Assembly: GCA_030522415.1 (NCBI GenBank)
Contig: CM060131.1
Span: forward strand, 1,002,501-1,066,500
Length of the DNA: 64,000 nt
DNA from: Channallabes apus
Lineage: Eukaryota > Chordata > Actinopteri > Siluriformes > Clariidae
Reading direction: 5' to 3'
The notes beneath the pieces are model-generated. The model saw only the letters and a program-made list of their open reading frames with translations. It was not told where the DNA came from and ran no database searches. Both the position numbers and the translations under genes were made by a program. Shown here piece after piece: positions 33,201 to 43,199 of this stretch; the first letter of the stretch is position 1, and the number at the start of each line of letters is the position of its first letter.

Positions 33201-36200
33201 CATGCAGCTCCTAGCCAGTGAAAATGATGATTGGGCAGAAATATAACCAAACCTATTCTATTGGCAGCAGGGCTGATCATCTCTGTCTCCAGTGTTAACT
33301 GTGAGAGAGATTTTTCCACCATGAACAAGGTAAGTAAAATTTAACTTCACTGAATTAATTATTTAACTGCATTAAATATACAGTAATTTGGATTTAATAT
33401 CAAAGATCAAGTATTCTTAATTTAAACCAGTGTTTATCAGCTTGTCATGTTAAAATGGACCTGAGGAACAGACTGAAAGGGAAGCATCTAGCTGCATGTC
33501 TCCAAATATCAATAAATAGACCAGCACCAGAAACTTCATCTTTACCTCATCATACTTGTTGGGATCTCAGAAATGTTATATTAATAAAAATGTATTAAAT
33601 CAAAACAGTGTGTTAAAGATTACATGTATTTGTTGTTTACTGTATGTAGTAGACCACTTTTGGTTCCACTGGTTACCACCGCAAGTATATTTCAGATCAA
33701 TTACAATACAATTACAATACATGCTAAAGAAATGTGTACCTACATACACCGTCATCTGGCAAAAGAATGGATCAAATAGCATAGTGTTCAAATATTAAAT
33801 GCTAAATCAAAAGCTAAATTATTGGCACCTTAGCACTACCTATGTTTTATGCTGAGAGACAGTAAATTAGCAAATAATTTACTTACTTCTCATGAATTTT
33901 GAGCACTCTGTGCACAATAGGGATCTCTCTGCCCTCGATCCTGAACACCACAATTTCCCCAACTCTGATTGGATCTTCAACTCGATTTGTGAGGAACAGA
34001 AGGTCTCCTCTGTGAAATGCCGGCTCCATACTGCCACTGAATAACAGTAACAACATATTATTACTTCCAACAAGTACATCTTACTTTATGACCTATTTGA
34101 ACCCATTATATCTTTTTATTATTATTATTTTAAATAATTCCAATGTTTATTACCTCATTTTGAGCATGGTTTGTCTTTTGGTTTCCCTTCTTTAAGGAAC
34201 AGACCCGAACATTTTCAAAGGTCAATTAGTTTTATGCCCTAATAGCACGGCTGAAGCTGAAGTTATGAGGGAGGCTACAGCTGCTTGGTGGAAAGCTGCA
34301 CAAACTAGCACAAAATATTATATAAGTTGGCTCAGAAAAACTAAGAGATGCATAGATTAACTTTAGCCAAAACTTGCTGGTGTTCCAACCACTGTGTGTG
34401 ACTGCTTCACCAAAATAGGGTAGTATAAGGCTGGACTGGCAATTAACTTTCCTAAAAGATGACCATCTGTCTGTGTAATCATTAAAAAAAAAATAAAGTC
34501 CATTTTTAAAATCTGTCCGGGAGGTCAATGGAGATTTATTAACTATTAGCGGATAGTTCCCTCTTGTGCTACCACTCCTGTACCTGTTTATTGTCCTACC
34601 ACGAGAGAGGTGTGCTTGACATAAATACCAGCTGCCATAATAAAAGTAAAAAAGGTGTACTGACGGTCTCACATGCTCTGCAGAGAAACTAGGTTCTCAC
34701 AGTAAATGCTCTTCTTTAAAAACCTTGGGATGATTAAGTGCGTTTTCTCACTGGGAACCCAGAAAACCAAATTTACGGAAGTATACGTGAGTGTTTACAC
34801 GCACGTGCATACAGCAGCATTAAGAGCAGCACTCTTCGCGCGGTGTGATACTGAAGTGTGGAAGATCAACTGAAGGTCAACTGACAAATAATAAAGAACA
34901 TTCAGTGTGGGGAAAAAATCCTTAGGAAAACAATAGGGCCCTTCAGACACTATGACGACATAGGGCTGATATTAAATAAATACTAATAAAAACAGGTGAA
35001 TACCAAAACATTTGTAATTGAAAACATTTGTAATTGGAAAAGAAAGAAGTGTTGCATTTTGACAGAATTGCAAGGGTGTGATATTTTTTGGCCATGACTG
35101 TATGGGGTAGATTGAGGGGAGGATTAGTAGGTTGGATCTCGGAAATGTGACATTAATAGAAATATCAAATAAATCAAAACATTGTTTTAAAAGGTCTTAG
35201 TAGATCAGACTTTGCGCTGGCAGGTAATGTCGGCTGGCTACCACCGCAAGTATATTTCAGACCTGTGGGAAACACTGATTTAGGGCTGAAACAATTCCTT
35301 GAGTAACTCGAGTAATTGGATTACAAAAAATTATTGAGGCAAAATCTTCTGCCTCAATGCTTCTTTTAATTAATTTCAAAAGCTTGCATTATGTTTTTGC
35401 GCAATTATTTGTTGACAGCATGCTTTTGATAAAAAGCGCTTCCGGATGCAAGCCACCAGTAAACACCAACGAAGAAGAAGCGATTATGTCATCCAAAAAG
35501 CGGAAGGAGACACAAAAAGTTTGCTGTGTATTAATTTGAGGGAGCGTTCTGGTGCGGGATACAAAATGGAACAGAGCGATAAAATTATCAGCGAGCCGTG
35601 AGATGAAAAAAACCAGCAAGAGAAAACAACAGAAATTGTCAGTAAAGGCTTATGTTATGCCTGAGCTGTTGATTTTGAAACTTTTAGTTGTGAAAGTTTA
35701 GTTGCACACCCTTAGTGTTTTTGTATAATTATTTATTTCAATGTGCGCCTTAGTTTTTTTTGATACTTAGTCATTTGCAATTTGAATACGTCAGTTTTTT
35801 TTCCTAGATCCAGGTAGATGTTAGGCTTTTTGAGGTTCCATGGGGCAACTCTGCAAAAATGTGTCTGTTCTAGGATGTTCAAGTCAACTTTCAGGTTCTC
35901 TAAATGTGTTTTAATATGTAAACCAAGTGGGCGTATATAGTTTTTTTTTGGTAGATTGTTGATTTGTGAAGACTGCTGGATATGCTGGATTTTCCTTATT
36001 TGTTCTCAGCTTGATTGTATATTGTAGTGCCAATTTTAATTGTCTGTTTTCCAAGGAGGGTTCATTAGCTTCGACATACAGACTTTGGATTGGTGATGTA
36101 CAGTGTCCAGCAGGCGTATATATGATTTCCTGGCTGAACCATACTTCCATAATGCAGTTTAGAGTTAGAGCTCTATATACATTTATCAAAGTTGAACTGT

Positions 36201-39200
36201 CTGCTCCCCATTTGGTTTTGGATAAAATCTTCAAAATATTCATGGCTTTGAAACAATTTCGTTTTAAGAAGTTTAATGTGTGGAATAAAAGATTTGCTGT
36301 CAAGGGTGACGGCAAGAAATTTAGTCTCTGTAATCATCGACATATACACTACAAAGTACGTCAGAACCAATGCTTTTAACAATACTATTAATCTTAACAT
36401 TAAAAAGTGTTACAGATAAAATGCTTCCTTGAGGTACTCCAAGTTCTTGTTTGTGCAGTTTTGATAATGTGTTTGCTACTTTGACTCTAAAAATTCTATC
36501 AGATAAGAAACCTTGAATAAAAATAGGTAAACGTCCTCTAAAATTCATTTCATACAAATTGTTTAAAATTCTTTGTTTCCATGTTGTGTCATAGGCCTTT
36601 TCTAGATCAAAAATACTACCACAACATGTTCTTTTCTAATGAAGGCATCACGAATATAGCTTTCAAGTAGGGCTGCAACAACTAATCGATAAAATCGAGA
36701 ATTATCGATAATGAAATTCGTTGTCAATGAATGCCGTTATCGATTAGTTGGGCTGCTCACGTTACTGTTAAGCGCGACCAGAATTTAAAATTGAGGTCAT
36801 TCTTAACAACTGAATAAGTCATGGTATTTTTAAACTATACTGTCAACTTGCCATCTGCAATTATTGTTAAAAATAAAAATGTTGATTTACATAAAATAAG
36901 GTTTAAATGTCAAAATTAAAGATCATTAAACTCTATGCGGATATTGCATTTTTTTATGTTTACTTTTATATATAAATAATACCCTGGTTTATGGTTTTAT
37001 ATAGTAAAGGAAGACATCAAATTAAAGCGTGTAGTTTTTAACCGATTAATCGAAAAAATAATCGACCAACTAATCAATTATCAAAATAATCGTTAGTTGC
37101 AGCCCTAGATAGAACGTTCTCTGTCAGAAGAAAACAGAGGTCGTGAAGGTAGTTTGGTTGCTGTCATGCGCACTCACTCCGCGACCGGCTCTAGGACCCG
37201 GAAGTAGTACATTCGCGATTCAGGAAGCATAAACAGAGACAAGATGGCGTTGACATTGGCACCCGTCCACCCGCCAAATGCGGGTAAAATTCGGCTGTGG
37301 TGGGTATTAACTTTAGTCGTACTAGCCACTCTGGCGGGTAGTTTATTCTTTGGTATGACAATTATGTTTGCATCAATATGCACAACTAACATCTATAATA
37401 TTACTTGCTTTTTGTGAGAGACAACCAGAGGAAAAGAAACGGAGGCATGGAGAAAAACGGTATTCTTCTTTTACTGCATTCAGTGCACACGACACATGGT
37501 ATACAGCGCGGTATTGCCCCCTGGTGGTCCGCCAGTGAATTAACATCAAACTCAAATATATTACAACAGTATATTTTTGTTGTAGTTTTCTCTAAAGGCA
37601 TCTAATATAATAAACGCACTGCACTATTTTATTACACTTTATTAAGCATTTCTTACATTTTCTTTTAATTTTGCACCTTAAATGTTAAGAGATAATTGTT
37701 AAGTGTTCATTGTGATTTTAGACTTATGTTTACATTTTAATTATTTGATTTTTCCATGGTTGTTGACATTTCTGTCTTAATAACTGATGGGACTATGATC
37801 ATAGGAAGGTTAAGTTTAAAATAAGAATGTTTAAATATAATATATTCTTCTCCTGGTCCTTATTTTAAATGGGTCATAAAAAATATCAATAATTAGCGAT
37901 ATTGACCGATATGAAACACTGATATCGTGATACAGTTTTCAGCCATATCGCCCAGCCCCATCTCCTACCCACTGTCAAGCATGGCAGTGGTTGATTTGGA
38001 CTTATTTTTAGCCACATGCCCTGGGCACCGGAGTTAACAATTAACTCCTCTTTATACCAAAGTATTCAAAAGGCAAATGTTAGGTCAACTGTCCGGCAGC
38101 TAAAACTTGGTTGAAATTCGGTTACGCAATAGACAGTGATCTGATGCACACCAGTAAATCTACAATAGAATGAATATAAAAAAATTAATGAAATCAAGGT
38201 TTTGGAATGGCCTAGTCAAAGGCCAAAGACCTGACATTAAACCGACTGAAATGCTGTGCAAAAGCGATTGACCAAAAACATCAAAGAACTGAAGTAATGC
38301 TGCTAAAGGTGAATTTACAAGCTAATGAATAATGGATAATAGTGAATAATAAAGGTTACTATTTTGCTTTGATTTTTGTCTTTACTTTGCTATGGATTTA
38401 CTTCTGTTTGTTAGGGTTAGGTACCGAAAACCGGTGCCAATACGACACCGGTACCTACCGGTATGTACCGGACCGAAACAGAACGCGAATTTCGGTGCCT
38501 CATTTCAGTGCCATTTAAATGCCTGAACTGTCGATTGAAATATTTGCTCTCTAGATTCATATATTTTTGTAAATTAATAGTTTATTAGATTAAATAAAAA
38601 AATTTAAAGCACAAATCATCAGGAAATTAGAGACGATCCGAGATGCGCGTGAATGCAGTAACTAGCGTTACACTCGGTCTGACGTCAGCAGGCGGTCTAC
38701 CGATATCTTAGCTTGCTAATTTAAACAACTTTCGTTAAAATGCCTAAACGGTCGAAATTGTGGCTGTATTTCACAAGAAAGGATTCCGACACCGCGACGT
38801 GCAGCAAATGTTTCACAGTAGTTGCGTGTAAAGAGGGAAACACGTCAAATCTAATGAAACATTTGAGGGAAGATGGAATAAAGTTAATAAATACACGGAA
38901 TAAAGTTAAAAGCAGAGGGAGGCACCGTCTTTGACAGCTTGCGGACAACAGCTGGCGCTATCAGTGTGGACGACCCTCAGCCTCAGTCACACCAACTGTA
39001 GCTAAAAGGAGTCACCGATTATGATGCCGACAGCAGACTTTCCGCAGGTTAGTAGTAGGATAATGTAACGTTAATAGCAAAATGCAAATCTTGCATTCAT
39101 GCTAACAAATAGTCAAACGATTTGTAAACAACTAATGTAACATGGATTCTGTTTATAATTATGGCTTTCCAGCCTGTACTAGTAGCACTACAACAGTGAC

Positions 39201-40250
39201 CCCATTTACCATTGTAAAGAGGCTATACATGTCCTGTGCAGGGCAATAAGTCAGGAAAGGAGTCGTATTTTGACAGAAAAGGCAAATAGGTGAAATTTCT
39301 GCAAAAGAATTGCTAAAATTTGAAGCTTATATATTCATATATACTTTAAACTTTTAATATATTGTTCAATTGTAAGCATAACATTTTTTTGTTCAATAAA
39401 AATTTATTTTTGAGTCAACCACCATAATTTTGTGGCTTTTGTAAAGTATCGGTTCAGGCACCGTTTTGGCACCGGTATCGAAAAAAAAAAAAAAAAAAAA
39501 AAAACAGTACCCAACCCTACTGTTTATTCATTAGTCTGCTAGTCACTTTAACTAACTAACCAACACATCACTACATTATATTCAGCTACCAATTTTTATT
39601 TACACCAATTAGGTTTCTGGTCAAACTGAATATTGGACTTGTGGGGTAATTCTGTTGGTCTGGTGGACTTAGCTAACAAATTCATCATCACACACCTCTG
39701 GGTTCATTTTCACCAAAATGTACAGTAATTTAAATCGTGAACTGAAAGTACTTGTGATGTAATTCCTCTTTAACAGCTGAAACATGTTTACATGTAGTCA
39801 TAGATGTGGAGCAACATGGACCAGAGTCATCAAAGCTATTAAAATGCCCTTACCTGAGAACAACAACAATAGGACTTTCACTTCCAGTCACAACCATCAG
39901 GCCTTTCCAAATCATCAATGCCGAGGAAACGATCATGCCGAAGTTCAGCACCTGGTAGTACAGCTAGAAGGTACACACATTTATCACTTATATTCTCTCA
40001 TCAACATTTGTGGCTGCTGAGGAAAAAGAGCATCAGCTAAAGTTAAACCTTAGGAACGTTATATATGCTGTATGGTTATTTGGTAAACTATGTGTCCGTT
40101 ATTCAGACTCCTGCTGATCTGTTGAGCTGACGTGTTCCTCATTCAATACAGCAATACACTGCCCGTATAAGGGGTTATTTTAAATTGTTTAAAACCCACC
40201 TGGCGTTTATTCATTCGCCGAACATCATCGAGAAAATCTAAAGAGAGCAT
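24030..40250 (-). CDS. sec11a: sec11a gene span, signal peptidase complex catalytic subunit SEC11A
   Basis: The complete gene on the minus strand. Six coding exons (40250-40200, 39963-39854, 34036-33887, 24676-24557, 24478-24421, 24329-24279) join in phase to a 179-residue protein, the known length of human SEC11A. It is the ER-membrane serine endopeptidase that removes signal peptides. The N-terminal membrane segment is about residues 20-40. Catalytic Ser is residue 56 in SGSMEP, His 96 in IVHRV, and Asp 122 in VDDRG, all at the family positions. The ending LFVLVHRE favours SEC11A over SEC11C. Introns 2 and 3 (5.8 and 9.2 kb) are packed with transposons, while introns 1, 4 and 5 are short. 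Confidence 0.97.
24279..24329 (-). CDS. sec11a: sec11a exon 6 with stop
   Basis: Acceptor ACCCAG, then 16 codons from YAVLCML to VHRE and TAA at 24281-24279, phase 0. This is the second hydrophobic segment and C-terminus. Confidence 0.96.
   Translation of the reverse strand, partial: YAVLCMLGLFVLVHRE
24421..24478 (-). CDS. sec11a: sec11a exon 5
   Basis: Acceptor CCTTTAG and donor GTATGC; completes a split Gly codon, then [19 protein letters not shown]. Confidence 0.96.
24557..24676 (-). CDS. sec11a: sec11a exon 4
   Basis: Acceptor TCTTTAG and donor GTAGGC. Encodes [14 protein letters not shown] and the catalytic-Asp segment [19 protein letters not shown]; both borders split codons. Confidence 0.97.
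25149..25375 (-). mobile_element. Tc1-like element, end fragment
   Basis: TA followed by CAGTGGGTACGGAAAGTATT, a Tc1-type end. A remnant of the transposase tail region (GTATTTAGTAGAAGCACCC) lies at about 25339-25357. Truncated against the BEL/Pao element; in sec11a intron 3. Confidence 0.65.
25876..28558 (+). pseudogene. BEL/Pao LTR retrotransposon, gag to start of reverse transcriptase
   Basis: A decayed retroelement antisense within sec11a intron 3. Gag N-part (25916-26179) and a charged coiled region with [20 protein letters not shown] (26262-26855) are in different frames. A 267-residue open block (26813-27616) has the Pao-type gag domain, including [17 protein letters not shown] and [14 protein letters not shown]2C zinc-knuckle remnant ([13 protein letters not shown]) lies at 27716, and an aspartic-protease-like [14 protein letters not shown] at 27952, with DPGS in place of the usual D(S/T)G. 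The start of the reverse transcriptase region ([18 protein letters not shown], 28290) then breaks off. Several frameshifts; integrase and 3' LTR missing. Confidence 0.8.
28611..29357 (+). mobile_element. piggyBac-like element, 5' end with transposase exon
   Basis: TTAA at 28607-28610, the piggyBac target, is followed by CCCTCTGAGGTCCGCGAG. At 29213 an ORF starts [20 protein letters not shown], the acidic N-terminus typical of these transposases. A one-base loss shifts the frame near 29294 (then [15 protein letters not shown]), and a donor GTAAGT follows at 29358. The remaining exons and right end were not found. Confidence 0.65.
29461..29648 (+). repeat. V-SINE-like tRNA-derived SINE
   Basis: Head GCTCAGTGGTTAAGGCATTG with box B GGTTCAAACCCC, middle GAGCAAGGCCCTTAACCC, tail GTCGCTCTGGATAAGAGCAT and the CTAAATGTAAATGTAAAT end. 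Full length; same family as 3991-4176. Confidence 0.8.
29700..29746. repeat. (TA)n(CA)n microsatellite
   Basis: Short AT then AC dinucleotide runs just after the SINE. Confidence 0.8.
30028..31634 (-). mobile_element. Tc1-like transposon, second family
   Basis: 1607 bp between TA dinucleotides (30026-30027, 31635-31636). Ends CAGTGCTCAGCATAAATGAG and its reverse complement match closely. The minus-strand transposase is broken into several frames, with recognisable pieces at 31044-31358, 30872-31129 and 30459-30728. It lies in sec11a intron 3 and belongs to a different family from 10163-11764. Confidence 0.9.
30280..31290 (-). pseudogene. Tc1-like transposase, multiply broken
   Basis: N-part [20 protein letters not shown] and [20 protein letters not shown] (helix-turn-helix), middle [19 protein letters not shown], then [17 protein letters not shown] and the catalytic [11 protein letters not shown]. 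The last part, with the Glu of the NPIE motif, lies in yet another frame below 30459. Several indels and stops; inactive. Confidence 0.8.
31790..32095. repeat. Decayed hAT-like repeat
   Basis: Contains GATAATCGATTAGTTGGCCG and ATTAATCGG, words shared with the element at 36668-37107, and ends near GCCGCCCTAGTAC. Borders uncertain. Confidence 0.35.
32110..33190. other. sec11a intron 3, no feature assigned
   Basis: AT-rich intron; an imperfect hairpin CTAGCTATGAGAACCTC / GAGGTTCTCTATAGCTAG near 32530-32579. The last part (from about 32865) may be a decayed hAT transposase. Confidence 0.4.
33195..33700 (+). pseudogene. hAT transposase C-terminal (dimerisation) remnant
   Basis: Plus-strand translation gives [20 protein letters not shown] followed by TMNK, the hATC dimerisation motif. 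About 105 bases on comes [16 protein letters not shown], the rest of that motif, with unrelated sequence between. The downstream stretch, with TACCACCGCAAGTATATTTC, also occurs at 35230-35260 in front of a hAT end. A decayed copy antisense in sec11a intron 3. Confidence 0.55.
33887..34036 (-). CDS. sec11a: sec11a exon 3 (catalytic Ser and His)
   Basis: Acceptor TTATTCAG and donor GTAAGT, 150 bases. The exon begins in the split Ser54 codon, followed by Gly and the catalytic Ser56 ([16 protein letters not shown]), and includes [19 protein letters not shown] with the catalytic His96. Confidence 0.97.
34037..34949. other. sec11a intron 2, proximal part, nothing assigned
   Basis: No element or conserved ORF recognised; the 146-residue minus-strand ORF at 34232-34672 shows no family signature. 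Confidence 0.4.
34950..35101 (-). mobile_element. Tc1/mariner-like end fragment
   Basis: The right end, read on the reverse strand, is TACAGTCATGGCCAAAAAAT then ACACCCTTGC, a fish Tc1-type terminus. The partner end is absent. Confidence 0.55.
35120..35277 (+). mobile_element. hAT right-end fragment
   Basis: Ends CCTGTGGGAAACACTG; on the reverse strand CAGTGTTTCCCACAGG is a hAT-type terminus. The body matches part of 33560-33700. Confidence 0.5.
35279..35640 (+). mobile_element. hAT left-end fragment
   Basis: Starts TTAGGGCTGAAACAATTCCT then GAGTAACTCGAGTAATTGGA, a hAT-type end I recall from fish. The transposase is missing and the far border is uncertain. Confidence 0.4.
35900..36660 (-). 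pseudogene. I/Nimb-like LINE reverse transcriptase fragment
   Basis: Minus-strand pieces: [20 protein letters not shown], then [16 protein letters not shown] and VYVDD (36321-36557), followed after an internal deletion by [20 protein letters not shown] and [20 protein letters not shown] (35911-36315). This order fits the end of the reverse transcriptase and the region after it in I/Nimb-clade LINEs, from memory. Frameshifted; lies in sec11a intron 2, in the same orientation as the gene. Confidence 0.6.
36668..37107. mobile_element. MITE-like element with TAGGGCTGCAAC ends
   Basis: Left TAGGGCTGCAACAACTAATC and right, on the reverse strand, TAGGGCTGCAACTAACGATT. 440 bp, AT-rich inside, no ORF. 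It lies directly against the LINE fragment. No clear 8-bp duplication was found, so the hAT assignment is provisional. Confidence 0.55.
37181..37965. repeat. Mosaic of decayed hAT-like fragments
   Basis: 37240-37345 contains TGGCACCCGTCCACCCGCC and CTAGCCACTCTGGCGGG, related to 17486-17600. 37880-37965 has GATATTGACCGATATGAAAC and ends ATCGCCCAGCCC, a hAT-type terminus on the reverse strand. The middle is unassigned. Confidence 0.35.
37966..38340 (+). pseudogene. Tc1-like transposase remnant
   Basis: Plus-strand sequence around ATCAAGGTTTTGGAATGGCC gives IKVLEWPSQ, and CGGCAGCTAAAACTTGG gives RQLKLG: the catalytic-domain region of a Tc1-like transposase. Many stops; both ends lost. Confidence 0.55.
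38412..39519 (+). mobile_element. hAT element with BED zinc-finger exon, internally deleted
   Basis: 1108 bp; left TAGGGTTAGGTACCGAAAAC, right on the reverse strand TAGGGTTGGGTACTG. Flanking octamers CTGTTTGT (38404-38411) and CTGTTTAT (39520-39527) differ at one base. ORF 38740-38934 encodes the N-terminus of a ZBED-type transposase. The catalytic part is deleted. A long poly-A (39481-39504) lies next to the right end. It sits in sec11a intron 2. Confidence 0.85.
38740..38934 (+). pseudogene. ZBED-type hAT transposase N-terminus
   Basis: Starts [17 protein letters not shown] with the BED-finger pattern [20 protein letters not shown] then HLRED. Both Cys and the first His are present, but the second His expected a few residues later is not seen, and the frame ends after 64 residues. 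From family knowledge the BED finger binds the element ends. Confidence 0.65.
39854..39963 (-). CDS. sec11a: sec11a exon 2
   Basis: Acceptor CTTCTAG and donor GTAAGG, 110 bases. It encodes [20 protein letters not shown] and on to PIVVVL, the N-terminal membrane segment, and ends with the first two bases of the Ser54 codon. Confidence 0.97.
40200..40250 (-). CDS. sec11a: sec11a exon 1 with start codon
   Basis: ATG at 40250-40248, then [17 protein letters not shown], donor GTGGGT at 40199. This matches the usual SEC11A N-terminus residue for residue as I recall it. Confidence 0.96.
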
Positions 40251-40620
40251 TATGTCAAATTTGCTAACTTATCACAGCGTACTCGTTTAATTATTGATAA
40301 TTGCTCAGAAAATAGAACTTCTGCTCCTACAGCGTTTGACTGGCGGTCGTAATGTGTAAGTCCAAATCTCCAACCTGTAACAGCCAAAGAAAACCCCATA
40401 TTAACTTGAAATTCCTAGTCGTCAATTTGACGTAGTCTGTTCAACTACGAGTTCATTTACCTTTTTCCACTTCGTATGTCGAATTCGCTGAAGTTGAAAA
40501 TGACGTCACTCCAAATCGTGAATTCCCACTTACGGGGCAAGTCGAACGCAGAATATATTCTTATAAAAAAGGTGACAGCTTCCTGTTAGCGGCATCCAGA
40601 ATAAACTAAATGTTCATAGT
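40251..40620 (-). promoter_or_regulatory. sec11a: sec11a upstream region with CRE-like site
   Basis: The 370 bases upstream of the sec11a ATG include a perfect palindromic TGACGTCA (40501-40508), the cAMP-response-element consensus, in a moderately CpG-containing stretch. No TATA box is obvious. Part of this stretch resembles a dispersed fish repeat, so the site may be fortuitous. Confidence 0.3.
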
Positions 40621-40772
40621 TCACCCTTTGTCTCTATATGAAAATGTTTAAATGGGTAAATAGAAATTTTACAAACATGCCAAAAAAAACAAACAAAAAA
40701 ACAACAACCATGTAGTGCTTTAGATAGTCCTATCGGTACTGAGAACTGGACCGGAGTTGAGTCTTTATTTAA

Positions 40773-42664
40773 CCCTTTCATGCATGAATTATGAGAACCT
40801 CAGTCAAGATGTTTTTTCCCTCAGTGTTTTTATTCCTGTCTAGGCTTACAAATAAAATGCTACTGAAATTTTTTCATAAACCTATTTTTCATGGAGTTAC
40901 AAATATGTCCAGTCAGGTGGACACCGTGTGTTTGAACCAAAGGAATCTGCATTTAACAAACCAATAGTAGAAAATTATATACTGTGTGAAAATAAAATGT
41001 AACCAATTATTATAATTTGGCATAACATCCAGAGCACAGACAAAAAAATAAATGTCTGTTTCCATATATGTCTGAGTTAACAGGTGCTAAAATCTAAAAA
41101 AAAATTTTTTTAGTTCAATATACTATAGTTGGCACAACTATAGTATATTGAACTAAAAAAATGTTAATATATGGTTTGTGGGTCAACAAATGCTCTTTCT
41201 TTTCCCTTGTTTTTCTGGCAGCTATTCATCATCACTGCTCCTGACATCATCATCCTCACCTGACTCAGATGGTATCCGCTCCACTGTCCTGTACACCTGC
41301 CTATCACCACCTGCATTTAAACTCTACAAAATATAAAGACACTAATTGTTGCTAACTTTACATTATAATAACAAATGGCAGTTGATTTATGAAAAAATGT
41401 AACTGCATATCAGGTTTATCAAGAACAGCAAAGTTACAGTAATTAGGGCTCAAGCACTACAGGGTGCACAAGACCTTCTTGTTTTCCTAAGGATTATCTT
41501 TTCCCATCATTTTGGGCTTTTTTGGGGTCTTAACAAGCTCGTAAATGGGCAGACAGGTTGGAATCTGCTGCCATTAGAATGGCTGAGATGCGCGCGGTTT
41601 GCTGCATAGCTCATACACACTTGCACATATGCACCCGATACTCTGTACACATTTACGGTAGAGCTCATGGAGCCGAAGAACTTTTGCGCTGCATGTCTTG
41701 GGCTCAACTCAACAGGAAGTCAGTTATTTTGGGTTGTTCGCAAAAACGCACCCGATGGATTTTTATATACTCCTCCTAGGGAATTTATATGATCGCCACT
41801 TAAACCGGGCCGATGTGATCTAAAAACATTGAGGATGCAAAATTGTAGGTGGATTTTTGATATCTCAAACGAGTCAGCCGTGACATTATATTCAGTGACA
41901 CGTTTAGTGACATCACGTTCAGTGACATCACATTGATTAAAATCATACTGTCATGCTTTTTTTCCAGCATCTATTCTACAGTACACACGTACATATCACA
42001 ATTGTTAACACATGCACACACACACAAACACATCTCACACACACACTAACGCACTCAACATATTTAGGGCCCAAACTGACATCAGCCCTATATAATGTGT
42101 GACGTGTGCAAGTTGTGTGGTGCACCTGGGCGGCGATGGCTTTTTTTAGGTCTTAACCCACTCAAAGAACACACAGACTGTGCAGTGCACCCGGGTGGCA
42201 AAGGCGCAGAGTGCTTGGGAACGTCATCGTTGCTCGCAACTATATTAGTATGAATTGCAGTTAAAATATAGCCAGTGATGCATGGCGTCCAATAGAGTGG
42301 ACATGGGATTAATAGCAAATTTCTCCATACACAAAATAAATATTTGGAAATTTTAACAATTATATGAATCCTTAGATGTTACTTGATGCTAGCATATATT
42401 TATCCGGAAGGGATGTCCTGCTATAGAAGGATTTACAAGATATTCCTGGCATGTTCTGCATTTCTGACTTCTGGTGGCCATCTTGGATTTGGGTTTAAAA
42501 AAAATGCACTTACCATGACTGCCCAATAGGTGGCAGTGTATGGGATGATGCACAAGCATCCACTGTGTTGGCCTATATGCAAATATAACTTCAAAACCCC
42601 TGTATACACAAGAGAACAGCTTTTTAATAGCTGTCCACTGTAGTGACCTCTATGCATGAAAGGG
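40773..42664. mobile_element. piggyBac-like non-autonomous element, 1892 bp
   Basis: TTAA lies directly outside both ends (40769-40772 and 42665-42668). The ends are CCCTTTCATGCATGAA on the left and, on the reverse strand, CCCTTTCATGCATAGA on the right. Inside is a 26-bp perfect hairpin (41105-41161). The minus-strand translation around 41225-41280 is acidic and Ser-rich (ESGEDDDVRSS), which could be a relic of the transposase N-terminus, but no catalytic region is present. Confidence 0.8.
41105..41161. repeat. 26-bp perfect hairpin inside the piggyBac-like element
   Basis: Arms 41105-41130 and 41136-41161, loop GGCAC. Perfectly paired, AT-rich. Confidence 0.85.
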
Positions 42665-42668
42665 TTAA

Positions 42669-43199
42669 ATGCTATTCATTCTTCTAACGGAAGTAAATAA
42701 ATAAATAAAACTGTGTTACTGGACAAATAAGCCAAGTCGCTCACCACAGTAAATATCTCAAGACCAAAATCCCATATCAAAGCTGCAGTTTGTATCCATA
42801 TAGAATACATTATGTCTAAATAATGTGGGCATTTAAAAAAGGATAAAATGGACAAATACATGTTCAACAAAAACCATGTCTTTATGGACTCGTCGCACAC
42901 AGGCTCCCCGTTCCTTACTCAGCAAAGTACCTTTAAAAAGGGGGGGGGGGATTTTCCTACATCCACAATATGGCGCATTTTCCTTAAACATACACAAGGC
43001 TTACCTATACATCCGTGACGTTTATGTCAATGTTACACTGCCCTGTACACCTCAGAACTCAAAATATGGCACATCGTACAATATCACGTATGAATTGTCT
43101 CTTGTGTGTTATAAAACTAGTTGCAAAATCAACACAACAAAATGCTCACAAAGTATTCCAGACAATATGAAACCTCAATACCTCAAAGTTTGACCTTGA
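42669..43199. other. Intergenic, no gene seen
   Basis: A run of Gs near 42940-42950; nothing recognised. Confidence 0.45.

Noticed and set aside
33331..33450. Intron within the hAT dimerisation motif (AAG|GTAAGT after the MNK codons)
   Set aside because: The only nearby acceptor would not keep the frame into KMDLRNRL, so an insertion in a decayed copy is more likely than a real intron.
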